A stretch of DNA of 7,287 nt from Tannerella sp. (lineage in GTDB: Bacteria; Bacteroidota; Bacteroidia; Bacteroidales; Tannerellaceae), in NCBI GenBank assembly GCA_031275525.1, contig JAISOP010000246.1, forward strand, positions 1-7,287. Direction: 5' to 3'. Below the pieces are notes generated by a model. The model saw only the letters and a list, made by a program, of their open reading frames with translations. It was not told the origin of the DNA and ran no database searches. Numbering within the stretch: the stretch's first letter is position 1; each line of letters opens with the position of its first letter. Positions 1 through 6,136 of this stretch are shown piece after piece. Position numbers and translations under genes: made by a program.

Positions 1-91
1 TTAAAAAGAACACCATGTCTGATCGTAGATTACATAAAACCGCTCAAAAAGAGCCGGCTGTTTCTCTCTCTCAATTCCTAAGAAACGTTAA

Positions 92-104
92 GGGGGGGGG
101 GGGG
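92..104. repeat. Homopolymer run of 13 G
   Basis: Thirteen consecutive G residues lie in an otherwise AT-rich, non-coding stretch, preceded by TTAA and followed by ATTTCTC. Runs of this length are prone to slippage in replication and to sequencing error. No confident gene spans it. A weak 38-codon frame starting at ATG 15 and ending at 131 reads through the run in frame, encoding four glycines. Confidence 0.9.
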
Positions 105-180
105 ATTTCTCTGCGAATCAGCCATTTATAATAATAACCCGTTTCTTTTTCCCACACCTATTCCTTTTTTTAGCGATTAT

Positions 181-202
181 ACACCCGTCTGCCGTCGGGT
201 GT
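181..202. repeat. Short inverted repeat (hairpin)
   Basis: ACACCCG at 181-187 is exactly complementary to CGGGTGT at 196-202, with an 8-nt loop. CTTTTGG follows on the + strand, so it could be a weak terminator or the edge of a structured RNA. The T run is too short and interrupted for a confident terminator call. It marks the point where the sequence changes from AT-rich (upstream) to balanced composition (downstream). Confidence 0.5.
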
Positions 203-416
203 CTTTTGGCGTATGCGGACGTAAATCTGTCGCAGGGATATTTCCCGGCAGCTTGCGCGTCGCCCTGCAAGGTGTATGCAACCTCTCGAATGATTCTTCC
301 GAAGTCTCGAATGGGTTTATGCGACATGTTGAAAATGTCTCCTGACCTGTCGCGAAGAGGGTACAACACCCGGTTTGAAATAAAAGATTTTCCCACATTG
401 AAATAATAGAAACAAG

Positions 417-566
417 ATGAGTAGAGGTTTTATGCCTGCTAAAGAAGCCGTGTTTTATGCGTGGGTAGCAACGTTTTTCGGCTGCCTGATTGCGAACCTG
501 CAACGCTCCGGCATTGCAGAGCGTGTGATTGCGCCTCTCGTGTCGCCTGGAAACTGTTGTACATAA
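417..566 (+). CDS. Possible small membrane peptide (49 aa)
   Basis: An ATG at 417 opens a 49-codon frame ending in TAA at 564-566. An in-frame ATG at 432 would give 44 residues. The product has a hydrophobic core FYAWVATFFGCLIANL (about residues 13-28), then a basic turn and a Pro/Gly/Cys tail ending in NCCT. The sequence before ATG 417 is AATAATAGAAACAAG, an AT-rich leader of the kind Bacteroidetes use, with no strong Shine-Dalgarno. I cannot assign a family. The frame lies in a 390-bp block open in more than one frame, and part of it can fold (ACGCTC/GAGCGT around 510-530). The conserved entity may therefore be the DNA or RNA rather than a peptide. Confidence 0.25.
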   Translation: MSRGFMPAKEAVFYAWVATFFGCLIANLQRSGIAERVIAPLVSPGNCCT

Positions 567-638
567 ATTATAAATAGAATTTGGATAATGTATAAATGAT
601 ATGATATTACCGATTATAAATTTTAAAACTTGAACACT
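567..638 (+). promoter_or_regulatory. AT-rich leader and probable promoter region
   Basis: This stretch is strongly AT-rich compared with the GC-rich genes on its right and directly precedes the first membrane-protein gene. It contains TAGAATTTG (575-583) and TATAAATG (591-598), which only approximate the Bacteroidetes -7 element TAnnTTTG. No TTTG -33 element sits at the normal spacing from either. A promoter here is likely from position and composition, but the exact elements cannot be chosen. Confidence 0.35.
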
Positions 639-1301
639 ATGACAAAGAATGAATTGTGGTTGAAAAAGACCAATGCTGTTTTTAACGGGATACTGCTGTA
701 TTCCATTGCCGGAGTGCTGCACTCCATTCTGGATCCGATCGAATCGCTCATGTCCGGACTGGACACGATTTCGTCTCTGGGAGGCGGAAACGTAGCCGGA
801 GCCGACGGGCTTTCGATTTTCCTCTACCTGCTGACCGCCGCCATTATCGGCGGTTATGTGATGTTCCTGCTCGGTCTGGGCGGTTTTGCCGCCCTGCTGG
901 AGGGCGACGACAAGGCGGCCGTCGGAAAAATCCGTACGGGCGTTCTCCTCGGACTGGCGGGCGAGATGATAAGCCTTATTCCCCTTATCGGATGGGTTAT
1001 CGGCGGGATTCTGAACATTATCGCCTTTTTCCTGATGATGACGGGCTATTCGACGCTGAAAAACTCGCCGACCTTCCCGGCCGCGGCGCGCGAGGGCGCA
1101 GGCAAACTGTTTACCTCGCAGATACTGCTGCTCATCGGCGTGGTACTCGGATGGATTCCCCTGATAGGAGGCTTTTTCGAAGGCATACTGGATTTGATTG
1201 CCTTTATCCTGCTGCTCATCGGCTGGTCGGCTATTAAAAATGCCAATCCCGAAGCGTCCGGCATAACGCCGCCGCCGCCACCACCGGTACACCGCCCGTA
1301 A
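639..1301 (+). CDS. Polytopic inner-membrane protein, internally duplicated
   Basis: This is a 220-residue integral membrane protein of unknown function, with about five or six hydrophobic segments. The first spans about residues 12-34 and the second about 57-86. Two copies of a related helical-hairpin unit follow, at about 103-145 and 163-202. Both copies share the pattern IPLIG...GIL(N/D)(I/L)IAF then GxSxxKN, so the C-terminal half arose by internal duplication. Glycine-rich helices (IIGG, GLGG, VIGG) suggest tight packing. The tail is a proline run (PPPPPP) followed by VHRP, probably cytoplasmic. ATG 639 is chosen over a TTG at 630 because TTG starts are rare and ATG lies directly after the AT-rich leader. 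It is followed after 24 bp by another membrane-protein gene, so the two are probably cotranscribed. No catalytic or transport motif is visible. Confidence 0.88.
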   Translation: MTKNELWLKKTNAVFNGILLYSIAGVLHSILDPIESLMSGLDTISSLGGGNVAGADGLSIFLYLLTAAIIGGYVMFLLGLGGFAALLEGDDKAAVGKIRTGVLLGLAGEMISLIPLIGWVIGGILNIIAFFLMMTGYSTLKNSPTFPAAAREGAGKLFTSQILLLIGVVLGWIPLIGGFFEGILDLIAFILLLIGWSAIKNANPEASGITPPPPPPVHRP

Positions 1302-1325
1302 GTAACGGAAATACAGGCTTTGATT

Positions 1326-1997
1326 ATGAATACGGAAAACAAACTTGATTACACGACCGTCCTGAACGAAGGTTTCAGGTACGGCATGAAGAACATCCCC
1401 TCGCTGCTGGGTGCGCTCGCCCTGTGGATTGTCACAATACTGGTTCCATACGTGAATGTGGGTACCACCATAGCCATCTGCACGTTGCCGCTGTTGTTGA
1501 GCCGGGGAGAGGTGTTTTCGCCTCTCGATATCTTTGACAAAAAGTACTATCGCTACATGGGCGAATATTTCCTGACCTTCGGACTGATGCTGATCGGTAT
1601 TGTCGGGGCGGCAGTGTTTTGTTACATCCCGGGGATGGTCGTGGCTATTGCCTGGTCGCTTGCCATCCTGCTGATGCTCGACAAGGGTCTCAATGCGGCC
1701 GAGTCTATCCGGATGAGTAACAGACTGACATACGGCAACAAGTGGACTATTTTTTTCGTCTGGGCAACGGTCGGGTTCGCCTGCTTTATCGTCTGGTTGA
1801 TTCTCACCTCGCTTCTCGCCGTGATCAGCCTGGCGGCCACCTTGAACTCCTCCTCCGGGGGTGGGTTCAATATTGTGACGGGCGCCCTCTCTCTTATTTT
1901 TCAGTTGGCGCTGTTTGTTGTTTTCATGGCGTTTTCCATCGGGTGCCAGGCCTCCATCTACGGCACGCTCTCGAAAAACATCGGGGAGCAGCATTAA
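1326..1997 (+). CDS. Polytopic membrane protein, DUF975/GPDP-membrane-domain-like
   Basis: This 223-residue protein has about six hydrophobic segments: two around residues 25-60, two around 80-120, one around 138-170 and one around 182-210. The segment AAESIRMSNRLTYGNKWTIF (about 121-141) fits a pattern seen in DUF975-type and glycerophosphodiester phosphodiesterase membrane-domain proteins: an amphipathic 'A..S..L..G.kW.IF' motif before a membrane helix. That family link is from motif memory and is tentative. A flexible SSSGGGF loop precedes the last helix. ATG 1326 is preferred over TTG 1320, which would add only two residues. The gene starts 24 bp after the preceding membrane-protein gene on the same strand. 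The pair probably forms an inner-membrane module. No substrate or enzymatic role can be inferred. Confidence 0.88.
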   Translation: MNTENKLDYTTVLNEGFRYGMKNIPSLLGALALWIVTILVPYVNVGTTIAICTLPLLLSRGEVFSPLDIFDKKYYRYMGEYFLTFGLMLIGIVGAAVFCYIPGMVVAIAWSLAILLMLDKGLNAAESIRMSNRLTYGNKWTIFFVWATVGFACFIVWLILTSLLAVISLAATLNSSSGGGFNIVTGALSLIFQLALFVVFMAFSIGCQASIYGTLSKNIGEQH

Positions 1998-2033
1998 GAT
2001 TCGTTTCACGCAGCAGCCGTATGCACGCAGCCA

Positions 2034-2078
2034 TACTGCCGGTTTTTGCCATGTCGGGGAACCGGTGTACCGGCAGTA
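2034..2078. repeat. 10-bp perfect inverted repeat (stem-loop)
   Basis: TACTGCCGGT (2034-2043) is exactly complementary to ACCGGCAGTA (2069-2078), with 25 nt between them. Inside the loop, CCGGTGTACCGG offers a competing smaller hairpin. It lies 37 bp after the membrane-protein stop codon. No T run follows, so it is not a standard intrinsic terminator. It could protect the 3' end of the upstream mRNA or mark a processed site. Confidence 0.6.
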
Positions 2079-2098
2079 CCGGGGCGGGGGGAAGTTCT

Positions 2099-2124
2099 TC
2101 CCGCTCCGGCTTTGGCCGGCGGGA
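2099..2124. repeat. GC-rich bulged hairpin
   Basis: TCCCG (2099-2103) pairs with CGGGA (2120-2124), and CCGGC (2106-2110) pairs with GCCGG (2115-2119), around a TTTG loop with a two-base CT bulge on the left arm. With the 2034-2078 stem-loop it makes the 224-bp spacer before the lipoprotein gene strongly structured. No poly-T follows. Confidence 0.55.
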
Positions 2125-2221
2125 TGACCGGGGCTATAGGGCCGGCGATGCGGAAAGACGATGGACAAAACAAGGAAAACACCCATGACGGATTGTAAAT
2201 AAGCATTTAATAGGATAGTGG

Positions 2222-3106
2222 ATGAAAACGAACTTAATTTACGGGATGCTGTGCCTTTTATTGGCAGGCATGGCGGGCGGCTGTAAAAATGCAGGCGCCG
2301 ACTCTGCGGCAGCCGGGGAGACGGCCGGGGAAGGGAAGATACGGATTCCGTCCGACGCGCTGGACGGCATCAAATACAAGGCCGGGATTACGGCGACCGA
2401 GCGGAAACGGCTGGGAATCGACCTCATTACGTTTGACGAGGTGAACAAGAAGCCCAACCGGGAGATTGCCCGCGGAAAGAAAATCTACACCGGGGAGGAA
2501 GGCAGGCTGGAGACGTTTGCCGTCATCATCGAAGACCATGCCACGTATGTTTACCTGGCAAGCTACGACGCGGACGGGAAATGGTCGGACTGCATCCGGA
2601 TCGGGGAGAACCTGGTCTATGCCGGCGACGAGATGACCGGACGGATCGAGGGTAACACGGTGAAAACCTATTCCCGCTGGGCCGAGCCGCTCGCCGAATG
2701 GGGCGAAGGCGTCAGCGGCGTTTTTACGATCACGGACGACCTGCGTTTCGTCTTTTTTGCCTGGCCGCCGAAAGCCTTTCCCGCCGAGGCGCCTTTCATG
2801 ACGCACGAATATGACGGTCAAGTCCCGTTTTGCTGGAAGATCGAGTCCGTGGTCTGTACCGGCATCGAGGGCAAGAACTGCCTCTTTACGGTTGCGGGGA
2901 AGGGCGCGGGCGACTGTCGCAGCGCCGGAAAGGAGGACCTGACCGTCAAGTTCGCCCCGGTGGACGAACAGTGGCAGCCCGCCGGCGACGTCGTGAGCGT
3001 GACCCTGCCGGCCGTGGGCGAAAACGAGCCTTTCGAAGCCAAGATCAAGATTCCCAAACGAAAACTCAAGGAAAAGACATTCGCCAAATTCAGACTCACA
3101 CGCTGA
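2222..3106 (+). CDS. Putative lipoprotein of unknown function
   Basis: This 294-residue protein starts with a signal peptide: basic MKTN, a hydrophobic core rich in L and M, then GMAGGC. Cys21 is the likely lipidation site, although the lipobox AGGC lacks the usual leucine at -3. The mature part opens with a low-complexity Ala/Gly stretch (about 22-40) that probably acts as a linker. A mixed alpha/beta region follows, with recognisable stretches LETFAVIIEDHATYVYLASY (about 97-116) and WSDCIRIGENLVYAGDEMTG (about 121-140). The C-terminal third is beta-rich and ends in a basic tail, KIPKRKLKEKTFAKFRLTR. I see no catalytic motif and do not recognise a named family. The ATG lies after an AT-rich leader, with a structured spacer upstream. 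The last 12 codons, including the stop, fall in the left copy of a 133-bp direct repeat, which implies a former second copy of this gene's 3' end. Confidence 0.87.
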   Translation: MKTNLIYGMLCLLLAGMAGGCKNAGADSAAAGETAGEGKIRIPSDALDGIKYKAGITATERKRLGIDLITFDEVNKKPNREIARGKKIYTGEEGRLETFAVIIEDHATYVYLASYDADGKWSDCIRIGENLVYAGDEMTGRIEGNTVKTYSRWAEPLAEWGEGVSGVFTITDDLRFVFFAWPPKAFPAEAPFMTHEYDGQVPFCWKIESVVCTGIEGKNCLFTVAGKGAGDCRSAGKEDLTVKFAPVDEQWQPAGDVVSVTLPAVGENEPFEAKIKIPKRKLKEKTFAKFRLTR

Positions 3107-3337
3107 ACCGTCGGGTTTGAAAAAGCGGTTGGTTTTGAATAAACAGGTTTGAATGAACAGGGAGAGCCGATGCCCTGACCAAGTAGGCAGACAAAACGGA
3201 TAAAGAAAAGAGATTCGCCAAATTCGAACTCACACGCCGAGCCGTCGGGCTTGAAAAAGCGGTTGGTTTTGAATAAACAGGTTTGAATAAACAGGGAGAG
3301 CCGATGCCCTGACCAAGTAGGCAGACAAAATGGATAA
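3071..3337. repeat. 133-bp tandem direct repeat (two copies)
   Basis: Copy 1 (3071-3203) and copy 2 (3205-3337) align without gaps at an offset of 134 bp. I count 8 mismatches in 133 positions, about 94% identity. Copy 1 begins inside the lipoprotein gene and covers its last 12 codons, the stop and the downstream spacer. Copy 2 reaches to within 3 bp of the next start codon. Differences include TGA to CGA, so the stop is lost in copy 2. Its frame then reads on for 12 more codons to a TAA: KRFAKFELTRR, then AVGLEKAVGFE. Copy 2 is best read as the tail of a lost tandem paralogue or a partial duplication. Confidence 0.93.
3211..3277 (+). pseudogene. Residual 3' end of a duplicated lipoprotein gene
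   Basis: Within copy 2 of the direct repeat, the frame AGA TTC GCC AAA TTC gives RFAKFELTR, matching the C-terminus TFAKFRLTR of the lipoprotein just upstream. No start codon or upstream coding body remains, and the ancestral TGA is CGA. This is a coding relic, not an expressed gene. It supports a past tandem duplication of the lipoprotein gene followed by deletion of nearly all of one copy. Confidence 0.5.
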
Positions 3338-3340
3338 CGT

Positions 3341-4939
3341 ATGAAAAAAGTAAGTTTAGTGTTTATGCTGATGCTGACGGCATCATGGTTTTGCGGCGCA
3401 CAGGATGCGGAGAATGCAACGGTGGCGCGGAGGAATGATCCCCTGAAATCGTATGCGAGGCCCTCGCTGACGGTGATTTATGTGAACCGGGGCGAGGCCC
3501 TGTCCGACCGGTTGATCCGGCAGATGGAGACCAACGGGATTTCGGGGAAGTTTAACGACAATACGGTGGAGAAGAATGTGCTGAAGCAGCCGGCCGGGCA
3601 GGAGTTGACGGTAGAGCAGCTCGAGGCGCTGCTGCGCACGCAGGTATCGAAAGAGATCGTGAAGCGATGGTATCCGTATGACCCGGCCACCAAAACCCAT
3701 TCGTTGGATGTGGTTGCGGAACGCGGCATTTACAATGCCACGGCGCTCGAGGCCGAACGCGCCGCCGGTACTGCCCGGCAGCACGCCGCGCTCGAGGCGT
3801 CGGGGCTGGAGTTGATTTCGCGGTCGTATATCATCGTTTACGATTTCTACAACACCAAGAGGGTGAGCGACGCCGAGTCGAACGGCTATGAGGCCGACTG
3901 CGACGTTTACCTCTTCCACCTCCTTTGGACGCCCGAAACGGAAGCCGCTTTCGACCAGGCCTGGAACGAGTACGAGGGCAAGGAGGGCGACTTTATCGAC
4001 CGCATGGAATTTCCGGTAGCGCACATCGCGTCGTTCCGCAAAGCCCCCATGCTGACGAAAGTCCGCGCCACCAAGGGGAAAAATTCGAAGACGACGGACG
4101 AGGCGCTTTTCCTGGACCTCACGAAAGACATCGAGCGGCGGGCCGAGGTCTATCTGACCAAGGCCAACGAGGATTTCAAGGTCAAGACGGAGGTCTTCGC
4201 CGTTTCGCCGGTGCTGGCCCGGATCGGCACCAAGGAGGGCGTTACCGTCGATCAGCGCTATTTCGTATATGAAATCCGGCAGGACGAAGCCGGCGAGCAG
4301 ACGGCCAAGCGCAAAGGCGTGGTCAGGGCTTCCTCCGCCATTGCGCGGAACGAGACCGTGGCTGCGGCCGGCGAAGAAAGTCCCACCACCCGCTTCTACC
4401 AGACCTACGGGAAAAAACTGGAGCCGGGGATGCTGATGCAGCAGAAACCGGACTGGGGCATCGGCGTTTCCGTATTCGGCGGCACAGACCTGAACATCCT
4501 GGCCGAGCTGAGCGTCGGCATGTGGGCGGGAAGCCTGGCCAAAAACTCGAAAATCCCCGGCGGCACGAAAATCTATCTCAAATATGCGAAGCCCCTTCAG
4601 GGCATGGAAGTGGAGGGCGTAAAGCTGGTAGATTCCGATACGGACAAGGAGTTGAGGTTCGAGATTTTGAGCGTCGGCCTGTCCAAGGATTTCTATTTTG
4701 CCCGCTATTTTGCGTTGACGCCCTACGTGGGATATGCTTCCATGCTGACCCCGGAGGATTACAAGGAGTCGGTCAAGGAGATGAAGAAAGCTACCGACGG
4801 CCTGGACATCGGCCTGAACCTCAGCTTTGCGGCGCTGCATAATGTGCAGTTTCTCGGTAATGCGGGATTCAACACGGTCAGGGGCGGATGGTATGCCGGC
4901 GGGTTCACCGCAGGCGCCGGCCTAAGGATACAGTTCTGA
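3341..4939 (+). CDS. Exported protein with FlgT-like region and predicted C-terminal OM beta-barrel
   Basis: This 532-residue protein has a signal peptide MKKVSLVFMLMLTASWFCGAQ, with cleavage near residue 21. Residues about 35-275 form a mixed alpha/beta periplasmic region, including SRSYIIVYDFYN near 160-171, which recalls the beta-strands of CsgG/TolB-N-like domains. Residues about 278-370 have a 'KTEVFAVSPVLARIGTKEGV...RYFVYEI...G.VRAS...LEPGM' pattern. This resembles the SH3-like C-terminal domain of FlgT-type proteins (an inference from the pattern). From about 370 to the end there are eight alternating amphipathic strands rich in G and aromatics, ending in Phe (GLRIQF). That is typical of an eight-stranded outer-membrane barrel. 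The protein would thus anchor in the outer membrane with a large periplasmic part. It lies among other exported proteins. The spacer upstream is filled by the 133-bp repeat. It is not a recognised porin. Confidence 0.85.
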   Translation: MKKVSLVFMLMLTASWFCGAQDAENATVARRNDPLKSYARPSLTVIYVNRGEALSDRLIRQMETNGISGKFNDNTVEKNVLKQPAGQELTVEQLEALLRTQVSKEIVKRWYPYDPATKTHSLDVVAERGIYNATALEAERAAGTARQHAALEASGLELISRSYIIVYDFYNTKRVSDAESNGYEADCDVYLFHLLWTPETEAAFDQAWNEYEGKEGDFIDRMEFPVAHIASFRKAPMLTKVRATKGKNSKTTDEALFLDLTKDIERRAEVYLTKANEDFKVKTEVFAVSPVLARIGTKEGVTVDQRYFVYEIRQDEAGEQTAKRKGVVRASSAIARNETVAAAGEESPTTRFYQTYGKKLEPGMLMQQKPDWGIGVSVFGGTDLNILAELSVGMWAGSLAKNSKIPGGTKIYLKYAKPLQGMEVEGVKLVDSDTDKELRFEILSVGLSKDFYFARYFALTPYVGYASMLTPEDYKESVKEMKKATDGLDIGLNLSFAALHNVQFLGNAGFNTVRGGWYAGGFTAGAGLRIQF

Positions 4940-4941
4940 AA

Positions 4942-5070
4942 GAATGGAGAATGGAGAATTGAGAATGAAAGATTGTAACAAGCATTGTAAATCGACGTCA
5001 CTCTCCCCTCTCCTTGTGGAGAGGGGTCGGGGGAGAGGTGAATTCATTCTCCATTCTCAATTCTCCATTC
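4942..5070. repeat. Nested inverted-repeat element, 28-bp arms
   Basis: The left arm 4942-4969 consists of GAATGGA-type heptamer units. The right arm 5043-5070 is its reverse complement with 26 of 28 positions matching. Between the arms lies a perfect 9-bp hairpin: CCCCTCTCC (5005-5013), loop TTGT, GGAGAGGGG (5018-5026). The element starts 2 bp after the stop codon of the barrel protein gene. It has the form of a small non-autonomous, MITE- or REP-like repeat, or an mRNA-stabilising fold. It encodes nothing. Confidence 0.85.
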
Positions 5071-5081
5071 CCCTTGTGGGG
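5070..5081. repeat. Small CCCC-TTGT-GGGG hairpin
   Basis: CCCC (5070-5073) pairs with GGGG (5078-5081) around TTGT, the same loop sequence as the larger hairpin at 5005-5026, and GAGAGG follows both stems. The shared CTTGTGG core recurs at 6271-6277. These look like related repeat modules rather than chance hairpins. Confidence 0.5.
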
Positions 5082-5121
5082 AGAGGTTGATTCAAGTTTC
5101 ACCGTTTAACAGTAAAAGAGT

Positions 5122-5634
5122 ATGAAAAGAATGATTGAAAAAGGCCTCCTGCTGCTGCTTGCCTTCGTTGTGCTGAGCGGCGCGGCGGGCGCGGCGGACA
5201 AAAAGAAACAGCCGTGGCGCTATGAGATTGAAGTGGTCGATGTGGGGGCGCAGGGAACTTACCTGATCAAGGTCTGGTCGTATGCCAAAAAAGCGAACGA
5301 CGCCATCGCCCAGGCGCCCAGGAACGCCGTTCACGGCGTGATTTTCTCCGGTTTTGCCGGCAAGCCCGGCGTGAGCGGGAAGAAGCCCCTGGCCACAAGC
5401 CCGAACCTGGAAGAGGCGAAAAAGGAATTTTTCGACGCCTTCTTTGCCGACGGCGGCAAATACATGAAGTTCGTCAACCTGACCAACAACGGCTCCGTCT
5501 CGGCACGCGACCGGCTGAAGGTGGGGAAGGAGTATAAGGTCGGCGTCGTGGTATCGGTCGATGTATCGGGCTTGCGGAAAGACCTGGAAGACGCGGGTAT
5601 CATCACCAAGCTGGGCGCGGGATTTGCCCCCTAA
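5122..5634 (+). CDS. Small exported protein, LPP20-like (paralogue A)
   Basis: This 170-residue protein has a classical signal peptide: basic MKRMIEKG, a leucine-rich core, and AGA before AD near residue 24-25. It therefore seems soluble and periplasmic or surface-exposed. The mature domain carries GTYLIKVWSYAKKANDAIAQ, then RNAVHGVIFSGF (67-78), FFDAFFADGGKYMKFV (103-118), and a late beta-strand GVVVSVD followed by LRKDLEDAGII. The arrangement of a beta-strand, an Ala-rich helix ending in NAV, and further strands is reminiscent of the LPP20/FlgT-N fold; this is inference, not a database hit. The next gene is a clear paralogue 13 bp downstream, so the two are probably translated from one mRNA. 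The upstream spacer is the nested inverted-repeat element plus a short AT-rich leader. Molecular function is unknown. Confidence 0.87.
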   Translation: MKRMIEKGLLLLLAFVVLSGAAGAADKKKQPWRYEIEVVDVGAQGTYLIKVWSYAKKANDAIAQAPRNAVHGVIFSGFAGKPGVSGKKPLATSPNLEEAKKEFFDAFFADGGKYMKFVNLTNNGSVSARDRLKVGKEYKVGVVVSVDVSGLRKDLEDAGIITKLGAGFAP

Positions 5635-5647
5635 ACGGAGAACGGGG

Positions 5648-6136
5648 ATGAAAACGACGAAAACGATCATCGTCCTGCTCTGTTCCTGCCTGGCGGGTGG
5701 GGGCTGCACCTCGCGGCAGGACGTTTCCGGGAACTATTCCTTCAAGACCGAATGTTTCGAATCCGAGCTTGACGGCACGATCACGGTCAAAGCCTGGGGC
5801 AACGGACGGAACTATTTCGACGCCTGCGAGCAGGCCGGGAAAAACGCCGTCAGGGACGTGATCTTCAACGGCATCACCGACGGGAAAAGCGACTGCCACC
5901 AGCGGCCTCTGGTGCTCGAAGTCAACGCGAAGCAGAAATACGAGGACTACTTCAACCGGTTTTTTGCCGGCGGAGGGGCCTACCGGCGTTATGTTTCGCT
6001 GCGCGACGAACGCATCGACAGCAAGCTCTGGCGCAGCCGGAAGCGGGCGCGGCAAAGCGTCACGCACGGCATCGTCCTGCGCATCAAACGCGCCGACCTG
6101 AAAAGACAGCTGATCGCAGACGGAATCATTAAATAG
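5648..6136 (+). CDS. Small putative lipoprotein, LPP20-like (paralogue B)
   Basis: This 162-residue protein starts with MKTTKTIIVLLCSCLAGGGC. Cys20 is the probable lipidation site, with Cys14 (LCSC) an alternative. The mature domain aligns with the preceding protein: GTITVKAWGN, KNAVRDVIFNGI (65-76), FNRFFAGGGAYRRYVSL (102-118), a strand HGIVLRIK, and LKRQLIADGII at the end. The pair is clearly homologous but diverged. ATG 5648 is chosen because it gives a proper signal peptide and follows GGAGAACGGGG 13 bp after the previous stop. The open frame extends further upstream (to 5561) only within the preceding gene. The stop TAG at 6134-6136 is the first three bases of an inverted-repeat element, so the native C-terminus may have been altered by it. 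The function is unknown, but one soluble and one anchored homologue suggests partners in one complex. Confidence 0.87.
   Translation: MKTTKTIIVLLCSCLAGGGCTSRQDVSGNYSFKTECFESELDGTITVKAWGNGRNYFDACEQAGKNAVRDVIFNGITDGKSDCHQRPLVLEVNAKQKYEDYFNRFFAGGGAYRRYVSLRDERIDSKLWRSRKRARQSVTHGIVLRIKRADLKRQLIADGIIK

Noticed and set aside
15..131. 38-codon frame through the poly-G run
   Set aside because: It is too short, has no homology I recognise, and depends on the exact length of an error-prone homopolymer.
206..406. 66-codon frame on the + strand
   Set aside because: There is no ribosome binding site or recognisable domain, and the opposite strand is open over much of the same stretch (118-396). Kept only as part of the orphan block.
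490..535. tRNA-like T arm on the - strand (GGTTCGCAATC)
   Set aside because: The flanking bases do not pair as a T stem, and no anticodon arm or acceptor stem can be drawn around it.
630..638. TTG start adding three residues to the first membrane protein
   Set aside because: ATG at 639 is available and better placed after the AT-rich leader. The same reasoning rejects TTG 1320 for the second membrane protein.
177..2186. 669-codon open frame on the - strand
   Set aside because: It runs antisense to two clear membrane-protein genes and through the AT-rich leader. Its product is rich in H, Q, R and P with no domain or hydrophobic pattern, which is typical of a shadow frame in GC-rich DNA.
2021..2188. 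55-codon frame on the + strand in the structured spacer
   Set aside because: The product is low-complexity G/S/R sequence, and the frame is only the end of a shadow frame from the preceding gene. The hairpins explain the sequence better. A small peptide cannot be fully excluded.
3383..4840. 485-codon open frame on the - strand
   Set aside because: It lies entirely within the exported barrel protein gene, which has a signal peptide and a coherent strand pattern. The antisense product is arginine-rich and featureless.
5005..5026. Intrinsic terminator
   Set aside because: The stem is strong, but it is followed by TCGGGGGAGAGG rather than a T tract. The same holds for the hairpins at 2099-2124 and 6405-6422.
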